Shown: positions 1-7,494, counted from the stretch's first letter. The stretch: DNA of 15,275 nt from Spirochaetae bacterium HGW-Spirochaetae-7 (GCA_002839245.1 PGXR01000043.1:1-15275); one strand, 5' to 3'. The notes: a model not told the origin generated them from the letters alone. Numbers and translations are program-made.

Positions 1-131
1 AGGTCCAGTCCGTCGAGCTGTATCGAAATGCAGCGGCCTTGGGTTCCGGAAGTATAGGGCAACTGATGCAGGACCTGTCGAAGTTCGAGGCTATCCATGT
101 GCGGACACTCAAGGAGATGAAGCACCGCTGA
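1..131 (+). CDS. C-terminal end of an unidentified protein (5' end outside window)
   Basis: An open frame enters from the left edge (first full codon at 3) and ends with TGA at 129-131, giving 42 visible residues that finish in KEMKHR. Third codon positions are mostly G or C, as in the other genes here, which supports real coding. The visible part is mixed polar and hydrophobic, with no cysteine, membrane segment or motif that I recognise. It converges on nqrF with 27 bases between the stop codons. No function can be assigned from this tail. Confidence 0.5.
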   Translation, partial: VQSVELYRNAAALGSGSIGQLMQDLSKFEAIHVRTLKEMKHR

Positions 132-158
132 ACCGGCGGGCATCTTCCAGAGGCTATC

Positions 159-1250
159 TCAGAATTTATCGTAGAGGATGCGTATCTCCGGTACGCCCTT
201 CTCCACGAGTTCCTTAATCGACGAGTTGATCATGAGCGGAGGCCCGCAGAGGTAGGCTTCCGACTTGTCGCCGTCGGTGAGGTTCGCCGCCAGGGTCTTG
301 TTCACGAAGCCCTGCGTGAATGCATATGTCGATGCGACGGTTTCTTCCAGCTTCTCGAGGGTCGGGAAGTAGTGGAACCGAGGATGATTCGCCTGAAGCC
401 GCAGGAACATGTCATGGTCGTACAGGTCCTCGAAAGTGCGTACTCCGTAGTACAACTCCACGTCCCGATCGGGGTACTTGAGGAGTGTCTCGAATATGAT
501 CGGCTTCATCGGGGCAAGGCCTACGCCGCCGGCGACGCAGATTACCTTGTGGCTCGTATCGCGCAGGTAGAACTGGCCGTAGGGGCCGAAGAAGGTGAGC
601 TCGTCGCCTTCCGCCAGCGAATGGAGATACGATGATCCCAGGCCGTTCGGGATGAGCTTCACCTCGATCTGGACCTCGTCCTGTCGCCGCTCGGTCGAAG
701 CGATGGAGTATCCCCTGGTCTCGCCCTCGCCAACCTTGAACATGAGGTACTGGCCACTCTTGAAGTCGAGGCCGTCCTTCGGTTCGTCGATGTGGATGCC
801 TATCCGCTTGATATCCCGGGTGACGTAATCCGAACTCCTGATGACGCCGCGGTACTCCCGGATCGATAGCAGTTCCTCGGGAATCTCTATCGAGATGTCG
901 CTGCGCAACTTCGTTTGGCAGCTCAGGCGGAAACCTTGCCGTATGTCCTTGTAATTGATGAGTATCTCTTCCACCGGCAACGGATCGGGAATCCCTTCGG
1001 TAACCTGAACCTTGCAGAATCCGCAGGTTCCCTTCCCGCCACAAGCCGACGGGAGATAGACCTTGTTTTCGAAGAGGGCTTTGTTCAGGTAGGTACCGCC
1101 CTGAACCGTGAAAGTTTTGGAGCCATTGACGACGAGCTGGCAGCTTCCGTAGGAAGCTACGAACGTCTTCAACAGCATTATCAAGGCAAAAATGATTACG
1201 GCGATCCCGTTCATGACTACAAGCGGAATGACGAACGCAGTCATATTCAC
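159..1250 (-). CDS. nqrF: NqrF: NADH-oxidising subunit of Na+-translocating NADH:quinone reductase (FAD, [2Fe-2S])
   Basis: NqrF takes a hydride from NADH onto FAD and passes single electrons to its [2Fe-2S] centre and on into the membrane subunits. The 363-residue product has an N-terminal membrane anchor (about 5-32), a ferredoxin domain with cluster ligands C70, C76, C79 and C111, the flavin motif RGYS at 179-182, the nucleotide-binding loop GGVGLAP at 241-247, and the NADH-side motif YLCGPP around C335. It is shorter than proteobacterial NqrF (about 407 residues) but all functional motifs are present. The ATG at 1250 follows GAGGAGAG at a good distance. It is the last operon gene, 20 bases after nqrE. 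NqrF is the hallmark of Nqr; Rnf complexes carry RnfB here instead. Identification is firm. Confidence 0.95.
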   Translation of the reverse strand: MNMTAFVIPLVVMNGIAVIIFALIMLLKTFVASYGSCQLVVNGSKTFTVQGGTYLNKALFENKVYLPSACGGKGTCGFCKVQVTEGIPDPLPVEEILINYKDIRQGFRLSCQTKLRSDISIEIPEELLSIREYRGVIRSSDYVTRDIKRIGIHIDEPKDGLDFKSGQYLMFKVGEGETRGYSIASTERRQDEVQIEVKLIPNGLGSSYLHSLAEGDELTFFGPYGQFYLRDTSHKVICVAGGVGLAPMKPIIFETLLKYPDRDVELYYGVRTFEDLYDHDMFLRLQANHPRFHYFPTLEKLEETVASTYAFTQGFVNKTLAANLTDGDKSEAYLCGPPLMINSSIKELVEKGVPEIRILYDKF

Positions 1251-1270
1251 TCTCCTCGCTGCCTATGCGT

Positions 1271-1846
1271 CTACGCGAGCATGCCTTGGAAACCAAGGAA
1301 TGCGAGCGCCATGAGCCCGGCCAAGACTATCGTGATGCCCGCATCGCCGAGATTCTTGACCGGCGAACTGAATGCCAGGTGTTTCCTGAGGCCGGCCATG
1401 GCGGTAATCGCTATCATCCATCCCAAGCCCGACCCGAACGAGTAGGCAACCGTGCCCCAGAAGGTATATTCGCGAAGCACCATGAAAAGCGAGACGGCGA
1501 GGATGACGCAATTGACGGTGATGAGCGGCAGGAAAATCCCGAAGATGCTGTACAGGGACGGGAAATAGCGTTCTACCAGGATTTCAAGCATCTGTACTAT
1601 ACCCGCGATGCTCATTATGAATACGACGAATGCGAGGAATTCGAGCCTGAGCGGGACGAGCACGAAACGGTATGCGAAGTAATTTACCGTCGTCGTGATG
1701 ACCACGACGACGGTTACCGCCAGGCCCATGCCAGCCGCGCCCCTAAGGCTCTTGGAGATGGCTATGAAAGGGCACATGCCCAGGAAATACGTCAATGCGA
1801 TATTGTTGGTGATCGCCGATGCCAGAACTATCAATGCCAATGACAT
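1271..1846 (-). CDS. nqrE: NqrE (RnfA-family) integral membrane subunit
   Basis: NqrE pairs with NqrD as an inverted-topology membrane half that holds an iron centre in the middle of the bilayer. The 191-residue product is almost wholly hydrophobic with about six membrane spans. Both family half-motifs are visible: NNIALTYFLGMCPF with C25, and PLITVNCVILAVSLF with C113. These match the NqrE cysteines known to ligate the NqrD/NqrE cluster. The C-terminal stretch (SSPVKNLGDAGITIV, then a GLMALAF segment) looks closer to NqrE than to RnfA. It starts 12 bases after nqrD ends, behind a strong AAGGGAGG ribosome site, and 20 bases before nqrF. The NqrE-versus-RnfA label is judged by eye; the family is certain. 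Confidence 0.93.
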   Translation of the reverse strand: MSLALIVLASAITNNIALTYFLGMCPFIAISKSLRGAAGMGLAVTVVVVITTTVNYFAYRFVLVPLRLEFLAFVVFIMSIAGIVQMLEILVERYFPSLYSIFGIFLPLITVNCVILAVSLFMVLREYTFWGTVAYSFGSGLGWMIAITAMAGLRKHLAFSSPVKNLGDAGITIVLAGLMALAFLGFQGMLA

Positions 1847-1858
1847 GGAAACCTCCCT

Positions 1859-2503
1859 TTATCGGGGTTTGTCAGCCGTCACGCTGGCGGTCTTATTCTT
1901 TCGCTTGAGCATGTTGAACACGATGATGATCGATGCCAGCAGGAAGAAAGCGCCTGGCGCGATGCTCACCAGGTTCCAGCTGGTCCAATTGCGCAACAAT
2001 ACGATGCCGAACAAGGATCCGCTCGTGATAAGCTCGCGGAGGAAACCCAGCACCAGAAGCACCAGGGTGTAGCCGAGCCCGGTTCCCAGAGAGTCGAGGA
2101 AGCTGAGGCCCGGCGGGTTCTTGATCGCGAATGCCTCAGCCCTGCCCATGAGGTTGCAGTTCGTGATGATGAGCCCGATATACGGACCGAGCCCTTTGCT
2201 CACCTCCGGAACCAGAATCCGCAGGACCAGGTCGACCGTGATCACGAAGGTCGATATGATCAGCATGAACACGATGAGGCGCACCTGTTCCGGAATCAGC
2301 TTCCTTACCAGAGAGATGATGAAGGAGCTGATGCAGAGGACGAAGGTAACCGAGATGCCCATTACGAGCGCGTTCGCGAGTTTCGTCGTTACTGCCAATG
2401 AGGAGCAGACTCCGAGTACCATGACGAAGATAGGGTTGCTCAACCATATGTTCTCGACGAAAGTCGAGAATCCCTTGCTGGCTCGTATGCCGTTTCCGCT
2501 CAT
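1859..2503 (-). CDS. nqrD: NqrD (RnfE-family) integral membrane subunit
   Basis: This is the second membrane half that, with NqrE, carries electrons across the membrane through a Cys-ligated iron centre. The 214-residue product has about six hydrophobic spans. The two signature segments are NPIFVMVLGVCSSLAVTTK with C33, and GLIITNCNLMGRAEAFA with C116; both cysteines match the known cluster ligands. A charged cytoplasmic tail (about 198-214, KRKNK and on) follows the last span. The start codon at 2503 overlaps the nqrC stop as ATGA, so translation is probably coupled. The second motif, with MGRAEAFA, fits NqrD well; RnfE is the close alternative. Confidence 0.93.
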   Translation of the reverse strand: MSGNGIRASKGFSTFVENIWLSNPIFVMVLGVCSSLAVTTKLANALVMGISVTFVLCISSFIISLVRKLIPEQVRLIVFMLIISTFVITVDLVLRILVPEVSKGLGPYIGLIITNCNLMGRAEAFAIKNPPGLSFLDSLGTGLGYTLVLLVLGFLRELITSGSLFGIVLLRNWTSWNLVSIAPGAFFLLASIIIVFNMLKRKNKTASVTADKPR

Positions 2504-3090
2504 GGTTTCGCTTCCTTTCCTCCGAACGATGCGAACGTCTTCAGCCCCGCGTTGATTATAGCCTCGAGGCTCTTGCTCGTTTTCGTAGCGCCTGAAATGG
2601 CATCGACCTCGCCGGGCTTGCCGGATCTTTCTTTTTCGATCCTGACCGTCTTGGAGTAGTCAAGATTGCTGAATTGGTCCAGGAACGGCTGCTCGGAGAT
2701 CCTGGCGCCGAGGCCCGGCGTCTCGATCTGCGACAGCACGTATAGTTTGTTGATCATCTTGTTCTCATAGTCGATCAGCATCAGCAATTCTATGTCTCCC
2801 CAAAGCCCTGGGCCTATCATGTGGAGTGCCGCGAGGTGCCGCGGCGCGTACATATAGTAAATGTTCTTGCCGTTCTCCTTCACTGATACGGCCTCGGAGA
2901 ATTCACGGTCGAACGCGGTCAGGTCGATGTCGTTGTCGAAATCCTCCCAAATCTTCATCCGCAGCTCACGTTGCCTCCCCGCCTTGACGCCTTGGTACAT
3001 GGTGTTGGTGAACGACAGGAACACGGTGCACAGCGAGGTGAGTACGACGAGGAAGACGAGGGCGGAAAGGGATCCTTTCTTTTCGCTCAT
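2500..3090 (-). CDS. nqrC: NqrC/RnfG: subunit with covalently bound FMN
   Basis: NqrC/RnfG is anchored by one N-terminal helix and exposes a domain with FMN attached to threonine by the ApbE flavin transferase. The 196-residue product has a membrane helix (about 9-28), the GPGLWGD segment at 93-99, ETPGLGARI at 123-131, and the flavinylation motif DAISGAT at 163-169, so T169 is the predicted FMN site. The length resembles RnfG (about 200) more than NqrC (about 257), while the GPGLWGD and ETPGLG segments suit NqrC. I chose the ATG at 3090, which overlaps the preceding stop as ATGA; the open frame runs further upstream, but that part lies inside the neighbouring gene. No apbE gene is in the window. 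Confidence 0.92.
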   Translation of the reverse strand: MSEKKGSLSALVFLVVLTSLCTVFLSFTNTMYQGVKAGRQRELRMKIWEDFDNDIDLTAFDREFSEAVSVKENGKNIYYMYAPRHLAALHMIGPGLWGDIELLMLIDYENKMINKLYVLSQIETPGLGARISEQPFLDQFSNLDYSKTVRIEKERSGKPGEVDAISGATKTSKSLEAIINAGLKTFASFGGKEAKP

Positions 3091-4106
3091 GGCTCCTGTC
3101 CTTTCGGCAATGCCGGTTTCCTTAAGCCCCGGTACGAAAACCTGAAGCCGAGCTCGTCGAGCAACGGGCTGAACGCATACGTGAACAACGCGGCGAACAT
3201 CACGCCTTCCGTGTGAGTCGAGAACGACCGCATCAGAATCATAAGCAGCGCCGCGGTGATGCCGGCTGCGATCCTTCCGAAGTCGCTTTTTGCCGAGGTC
3301 CATCGGTCGGAAAAAATGAAGAACGCATAGAACAAGGCGCTGCCCGGGAGCATCGTCTGCGGGACACCAGGGAAGGACTGGGGGAAAAAATTGTGTCCGG
3401 CGAACGATAGGACGGCGAGCGATGAGAGGAAGGCCAGGGGGGTGCGCCTGTTGACACCTCCGAACAGCAGGTACAGCGTGCCGAGGCCGATGACCATGAA
3501 CGGAAAGGCGTCCGACAGGAAGCCGACATTCGGGCCAAGGAAGAGCTCGAGTCCCGGAATGTCTTTCCCCGATTTAACAAGCGCGAGTGTGGTTGCGCTG
3601 GTCTCGGGGAGGGATGAATATGAATAGAATCCGGAGAAGAAATCGAACCTGGGCTTCACGAACGACCCGCCGAACCGCGTCGTGAAATTGATCATCGTGA
3701 ATACCTGCGCTACTACCGCCGCGTTGAAGATATGGTGCCCCTGGCCGCCGAAAAAGACGACGCAGATGACTATCGCCATGGCAAGGCACGATGCGGTCAT
3801 CCATAGTTCCATTCCGGGCGGGACCATGAGAGGGAACAGGAGCCAGGAAGTGAGCCCGAAGTATCCGGTATATTTGCGCGTTACGAATATGCCCGCCAGT
3901 TCCGTAGTGATCCCGACGATGCAACTCAGGCCCAGGAGTACGATGACCTTGAAGCCGAACCAGCCGGCAGCCATCGTATACATCGGTACCAGGAGCAGGG
4001 CCATGAAAAGGGTCGAGAGGGCTACATGGCTCGGTGTGTAGAATTTCGGGACGTCGAGGACATGGTAAGCCGGAACGATCTTCATGAAGGGCAAGCGCAG
4101 CTTCAT
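3087..4106 (-). CDS. nqrB: NqrB/RnfD: multi-span membrane subunit with covalent FMN
   Basis: NqrB/RnfD is the large membrane subunit that carries a covalent FMN and, in Nqr, lies on the route to the quinone. The 339-residue product has eight to ten hydrophobic spans. The flavinylation motif is ETSATTLA at 168-175, which aligns with SGAT in NqrB and TxAT in RnfD, giving T172 as the likely FMN site. At 339 residues it is nearer RnfD (about 350) than NqrB (about 410), so it lacks part of the NqrB N-terminal extension. The ATG at 4106 forms an ATGA overlap with the upstream stop; a second Met at codon 8 is possible. The stop overlaps the nqrC start in the same way. An open frame reaching 4700 is only antisense-like read-through of the neighbour. 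Confidence 0.9.
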   Translation of the reverse strand: MKLRLPFMKIVPAYHVLDVPKFYTPSHVALSTLFMALLLVPMYTMAAGWFGFKVIVLLGLSCIVGITTELAGIFVTRKYTGYFGLTSWLLFPLMVPPGMELWMTASCLAMAIVICVVFFGGQGHHIFNAAVVAQVFTMINFTTRFGGSFVKPRFDFFSGFYSYSSLPETSATTLALVKSGKDIPGLELFLGPNVGFLSDAFPFMVIGLGTLYLLFGGVNRRTPLAFLSSLAVLSFAGHNFFPQSFPGVPQTMLPGSALFYAFFIFSDRWTSAKSDFGRIAAGITAALLMILMRSFSTHTEGVMFAALFTYAFSPLLDELGFRFSYRGLRKPALPKGQEP

Positions 4107-5083
4107 TTCGCTACCCCCAGTTCCTTCTTCAAGGATTGAATGGAATGCAGGAGCGGGATGCCGGAAGGGCAGATATATGTGCACAGACCGCATTCGGTGC
4201 AACGTTCCGGTAGATAGGCGGAGGCACCCTTGATGTCCTCGCACCTCGCCAGGGCCGAGATCATGAATGGCCAGATGCCGACCGGACAGATGCGTACGCA
4301 GTGGAGGCACTTCTGGCAAGGGGTCCCGACTTCGCGCGGGGTGGAGTTGTACAGGTATGAAAAGGAATAGTTCGAATTCTGGAATGCCATCCGCCCGAGT
4401 ACCGCGGCAGGACTCGCGCGCTTCTGCAGGTTCCTGGTCGCGACGATTATCGAGTGGGGCCGGAACTCGTCGATCGTGTCCTCCGGACTCAGGCTTCTTC
4501 CGACGAACGGATGGTCGAAGAAAACGACCTCTCCGGCAGGCGCCTCCGCCCGGAAATGCCACAGAATCGAGGACACCGGCGTCCCCGGCTCTACGAACAA
4601 GGCGGCCCTGGTACCAGCCGTCAAATCGGTGAAGGTGACCGGAATACCTCGCGGTTCCTGGCCGGATACACGGAGCAGCAAACGATAGACATCGAACCAT
4701 TCGAGCATATTGCCGAGCCCGCCGGCCGCGGATCGGTTCTGGATAGCCGGGTAGCGTGGACGCGCGAATCGAACCTTGATTCGCTCGTCGTGCATCGACT
4801 CGATGAGTCCGGCGAGCGGCACTCTCGAAGGGAAGACGAAGTCCATCCGAGGCCAGGGACCCTGCTTGAGTATCGACTCCATTGAACCGGGCGCCGACTC
4901 GAGCATCTCGTGCATCGCCTCGAAGAAAGGATAGTCGAAGGGGAAGCGAGGCAAAAGGTTTACTTCCGGCGGAGAGGATCCGGCCGGAAGGTTTCGATCC
5001 TGGAAATCCAGGTGCTTCGGATGCGCCGGGTCATGGTTCAGGATTCCGGGTTCGAATTGATAGCCACGATATTTGAAGTACAT
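4103..5083 (-). CDS. Short RnfC/NqrA-like subunit with two [4Fe-4S] clusters, first gene of the nqr operon
   Basis: This occupies the NqrA/RnfC position. The 326-residue product ends with two ferredoxin-type motifs: C256-C259-C262-C266 (CQKCLHCVRICP) and C295-C298-C301-C305 (CTECGLCTYICP). NqrA has none; RnfC has this pair. Residues about 147-215 (VTFTDLTAG, PGTPVSSIL, FDHPFVGRS) resemble the SLBB-type beta-grasp segment shared by NqrA and RnfC, and RYPAI at 110-114 may be a remnant of their YPxG motif. The N-terminal 100 residues match nothing that I recognise, and the glycine-rich NADH/FMN loop of RnfC is not visible. RnfC is usually 430 residues or longer, so this is a reduced form. GGAGG precedes the ATG at 5083. 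NADH oxidation is presumably left to NqrF. Family placement is fairly sure; exact role is open. Confidence 0.8.
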   Translation of the reverse strand: MYFKYRGYQFEPGILNHDPAHPKHLDFQDRNLPAGSSPPEVNLLPRFPFDYPFFEAMHEMLESAPGSMESILKQGPWPRMDFVFPSRVPLAGLIESMHDERIKVRFARPRYPAIQNRSAAGGLGNMLEWFDVYRLLLRVSGQEPRGIPVTFTDLTAGTRAALFVEPGTPVSSILWHFRAEAPAGEVVFFDHPFVGRSLSPEDTIDEFRPHSIIVATRNLQKRASPAAVLGRMAFQNSNYSFSYLYNSTPREVGTPCQKCLHCVRICPVGIWPFMISALARCEDIKGASAYLPERCTECGLCTYICPSGIPLLHSIQSLKKELGVAK

Positions 5084-5312
5084 TCTTGCCTCCGCGCTTG
5101 GGAAAAAGTGGAGACGATCATAAGGAGTATAGGTTGTAGGTAATCTGCATGCAATAAGCTTTCAAAAAAAACAGACTTGTACCGTATGGTTTGACGATTC
5201 CATGACCACCTTCGGTTCGAGCCATCCTTGATATCTTCTCTCTTGCCCCAAAGCCGTCCCCACGCGATCATAGTTAGGAGGAAACCAGCAAGTATTTCAC
5301 GGAGGTCCGGCC
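5084..5312. other. Divergent intergenic region between the nqr operon and the 5313 gene
   Basis: These 229 bases are the longest gene-free stretch. The left half holds the operon promoter. The right half serves the plus-strand gene: GGAGG at 5301-5305 is its ribosome site, and a second Shine-Dalgarno-like TTAGGAGG sits at 5274-5281 with no start codon at the right distance. A perfect -35-like TTGACG is at 5191-5196, but no convincing -10 lies 16-18 bases after it. The plus-strand promoter is therefore not assigned. Confidence 0.5.
5126..5154 (-). promoter_or_regulatory. Sigma-70-type promoter of the nqr/rnf-like operon
   Basis: On the minus strand the sequence reads TTGCAT, a 17-base spacer, then TATACT (-35 at 5154-5149, -10 at 5131-5126). 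Transcription would start near 5119, leaving a leader of about 36 bases with a GGAGG ribosome site before the ATG at 5083. A run of eight T (minus strand, 5164-5171) lies just upstream and could act as an UP element. No operator-like repeat is obvious. Confidence 0.7.
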
Positions 5313-6089
5313 ATGAATACAGTTCGAAGGTCGTTGATGGTCCTGTTCGCGGGCATTGCATCCTTCTGGAGCGTCGCTCCTGCCACGGCCCAATATCGCA
5401 CAGTCGATCCACCCGTGACCTACGGCACGCCATCGTTGCGGGACATGGATGTAGGCTACGTGATACCGGAGCTCTATCCCGGCGGCGGCGACTCGTGGGA
5501 CGCCTGGTCGTCGTCGTTCCTCAAGGCCGATGGGCAAGCGCCCAAGAAACCAGCCACAACAGGCGACGAAGACACGGACATGGAGAACGAGAGCGATTTC
5601 TCCGAAAGCTACGCCAAGTGGGCTTCCATGTATTCGGCCCAGAGCGTAATGGACGGCGACCCGGGTACGGCATGGGCCGAGGGAGCCAAGGGTACCGGGA
5701 CAGGCGAGGTAGTCGTGGCAAGGATATCCGAACCGAAGGGAATAGGCATAATGCCGGGGTTCCAGCGCAATGCCGACCTGTTCGGCAAGAACGCGAGGCC
5801 CCGCAGGGTGCGGGTATGGCTGCTCGCGGCCGGCCGGAAGGACGTCGGGCAATACGAGAATTTCTACTACGACGTAAAGGCGCTCGCGTTCCATGACGTC
5901 GATCTGGCGGACGCGATGGGATGGCAGGCTTTGCCGCTTCCTGCCGCGGTCGCGCCGCCCACGAAGATGTCAGGCGGCTACGAAGGAGATCCGTTTACCG
6001 ACTGGTTCGTGGCAGTCCGGATATTGAGCGTCTACCCGGGCAGCCGCTGGGAAGACTGCTGCATCGCGGAAATAGGGCCGATTGAATAG
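5313..6089 (+). CDS. Exported protein with a NADase-type glycan-binding-like (discoidin-like) domain
   Basis: The 258-residue product begins with a signal peptide: basic MNTVRR, a hydrophobic stretch 7-20, and APATA before Q27 as the probable cleavage site. After an acidic linker (about 83-97) comes a domain with ASMYSAQSVMDGDPGTAWAEG at about 104-124 and a closing segment WEDCCIAEIG at 246-255. This DGDxxTAW plus C-terminal CIAEI pattern is that of the beta-sandwich domain annotated as NADase-type glycan-binding in other bacterial proteins; naming it is from memory. It would act in the periplasm or outside the cell, perhaps binding carbohydrate. C249-C250 are its only cysteines. There is no catalytic domain. 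The ATG at 5313 follows GGAGG by seven bases. It converges on the next gene with nine bases between stops. Confidence 0.75.
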   Translation: MNTVRRSLMVLFAGIASFWSVAPATAQYRTVDPPVTYGTPSLRDMDVGYVIPELYPGGGDSWDAWSSSFLKADGQAPKKPATTGDEDTDMENESDFSESYAKWASMYSAQSVMDGDPGTAWAEGAKGTGTGEVVVARISEPKGIGIMPGFQRNADLFGKNARPRRVRVWLLAAGRKDVGQYENFYYDVKALAFHDVDLADAMGWQALPLPAAVAPPTKMSGGYEGDPFTDWFVAVRILSVYPGSRWEDCCIAEIGPIE

Positions 6090-6098
6090 CCCCCAAGG

Positions 6099-7175
6099 TC
6101 AGCGCTTCACCCTGTTGTACATGAGCGGCTGCGAGCCGTCAGGCATGGACTGTTGCCAGGTGGCTATCCAGGCTTCATCCGTGGAGAGCACGTCGACGTA
6201 GCGGATGCAGCCGGTACCGTCCGGGCTGACGAATTCCGGAAATAGTCCCGATATCCTGGTGAATGCGGTCGGGTCGCCATCGGTATAATATGCCAACCCG
6301 CCGAGCTCCTCGCATGAGTAACCGCGGGGTCGTTTCGTGGCCTTGGCGTGTTCGTCGAGATTGCGAAGGCACTCGCCGCCGTCGTAGAACACGAGGCCGG
6401 TACCGGCGGGCGCCAGGGATTCCGGAAGCGGCAGGATGCAGGTACCGCGGGTGATGGCCACATCCCAGACCTGACCTCGCGGGTAACAACCAAATACGGG
6501 TTGGCTCGTGGCTGTTCCGCCGGCGTCGATCTCGAGGTAGCCCGTGTTGCTCGATGACCAGCTGAATGGATGGTGGCAGAAGAACAGGCGGAGCCTTCCG
6601 TCGGGGCCTTCCGACAGGAAAGGGTCCTTGACGTGCAGGGTCGCGGGGTCGGCGCTGGAGACGACGGTGAGCGGTCTGGCACCACGGAGCGCCTCGATGT
6701 CCGGGGCTGACAGGCGCTCTATCGACCAAACCCCGGTTCCCGGTTTTTCGTACGCTTCGACCGGCCCGGGGTAGGGAAGGCGCTTTTCGGAGGAAACGTA
6801 GAGCTCGACGCCATCGCGGGTGAAGCGTATGGCAGAGCCTTCTATCGAAAGCGCCTCGCGGCCATCCGGCGAGACGGCAGCCTTGTCGAATGCCATGACT
6901 TTCGTCCACGAGCCTCCGCCGTCCGACGACGAGAAGATCGCCAGCTCCCTGCCGCGGTCTCCCAGATCGAGGCCCGTCCTCGAGTCGCCAGCGCTCCTGT
7001 ACCTGCCGCTGATATAGAGCCGTCCGTCGAGGCCTTGCGCCGTATTGCCACCGCCGAACCAGTAACCCTTCTCCTGTCGCTCGGCGGGGATGGCGACTGT
7101 GGCGGCCGCGGGGTCGACGAGCCGACGGGCAAAGGAACGCAGACCGGCGACTGTATCGTCAGCCAGTCGTCTCAT
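6099..7175 (-). CDS. Cytoplasmic beta-propeller-like protein with one Asp-box (function unknown)
   Basis: The 358-residue product has no signal peptide or membrane segment. One clear sialidase-type Asp-box is present, SSDGGGSW at 83-90 (S-x-D-x-G-x-x-W). Strand-and-turn repeats such as DGRLYISGRY (50-59), DGVELYVSS (121-129), DGRLRLFFCHHP (192-203) and TGLVFYDGG (259-267) recur through the chain, as in five- or six-bladed propellers of the sialidase or GH32/43 kind. I cannot assign catalytic residues, so it may be a glycosidase-like protein or a non-enzymatic propeller. The ATG at 7175 lies 17 bases inside the end of the LapA-domain gene, with GGAG ten bases before it, so the two are probably co-translated. 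Confidence 0.7.
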   Translation of the reverse strand: MRRLADDTVAGLRSFARRLVDPAAATVAIPAERQEKGYWFGGGNTAQGLDGRLYISGRYRSAGDSRTGLDLGDRGRELAIFSSSDGGGSWTKVMAFDKAAVSPDGREALSIEGSAIRFTRDGVELYVSSEKRLPYPGPVEAYEKPGTGVWSIERLSAPDIEALRGARPLTVVSSADPATLHVKDPFLSEGPDGRLRLFFCHHPFSWSSSNTGYLEIDAGGTATSQPVFGCYPRGQVWDVAITRGTCILPLPESLAPAGTGLVFYDGGECLRNLDEHAKATKRPRGYSCEELGGLAYYTDGDPTAFTRISGLFPEFVSPDGTGCIRYVDVLSTDEAWIATWQQSMPDGSQPLMYNRVKR

Positions 7176-7494
7176 CGGGTTTCGTCTCCGAATCCACGGG
7201 CTTGCTGTCCTCGTTCGCGGAGATCTTCTCGTGCAGCTTGTCTTTCTCCTTCTCGAGCCTGGTCATCTGCCGCTTGAGCCCGGAGAATTGTACCGATCGC
7301 CTGAAGACCGACGGCGCCGTGATAAGCACACCGAGAAGTATCCCGATGGTCAGCGTCAATATCAGTACCAGCGACAGCGAGCCGGACGCGGACCACGAGA
7401 AAAAGGTGATGGCTACGGGCACGCTGTTCTGGAGCGAGAATATGACGGCGATTATCGCCACTATCAGAACGAGTATCAGGTATACGACTCTCAT
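7159..7494 (-). CDS. LapA-domain (DUF1049) small inner-membrane protein
   Basis: The 111-residue product has two membrane helices (about 1-23 and 41-61) joined by a short polar loop with the family-like SLQNSVPVAITFFSW segment at 20-34. A charged, probably coiled-coil segment follows (about 72-92, KRQMTRLEKEKDKLHEK), then an acidic tail. This is the layout of LapA-domain proteins; E. coli LapA acts with LapB in controlling lipopolysaccharide assembly. No LapB-like TPR region is fused and no lapB is nearby, so a lipopolysaccharide role is not shown here. The ATG at 7494 follows GGGAGGAG at seven bases. It leads a two-gene unit with the propeller-like protein. Confidence 0.82.
   Translation of the reverse strand: MRVVYLILVLIVAIIAVIFSLQNSVPVAITFFSWSASGSLSLVLILTLTIGILLGVLITAPSVFRRSVQFSGLKRQMTRLEKEKDKLHEKISANEDSKPVDSETKPDETTG

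Noticed and set aside
132..158. Possible terminator between the convergent genes at the left end
   Set aside because: Only a four-base stem can be formed nearby and no T-run follows on either strand.
3087..4700. 537-residue open frame containing the NqrB-like protein
   Set aside because: The part before 4106 lies inside the RnfC-like gene in another frame and looks unlike protein; the ATGA overlap marks the real start.
5191..5219. Promoter for the gene at 5313 using TTGACG at 5191-5196
   Set aside because: No -10 of any quality stands 16-18 bases after it, and the distance to the gene is long.
5274..5894. 206-residue minus-strand open frame
   Set aside because: Antisense to the gene at 5313-6089, with basic and Pro/Arg-rich composition typical of a shadow frame; the plus frame has a signal peptide and ribosome site.
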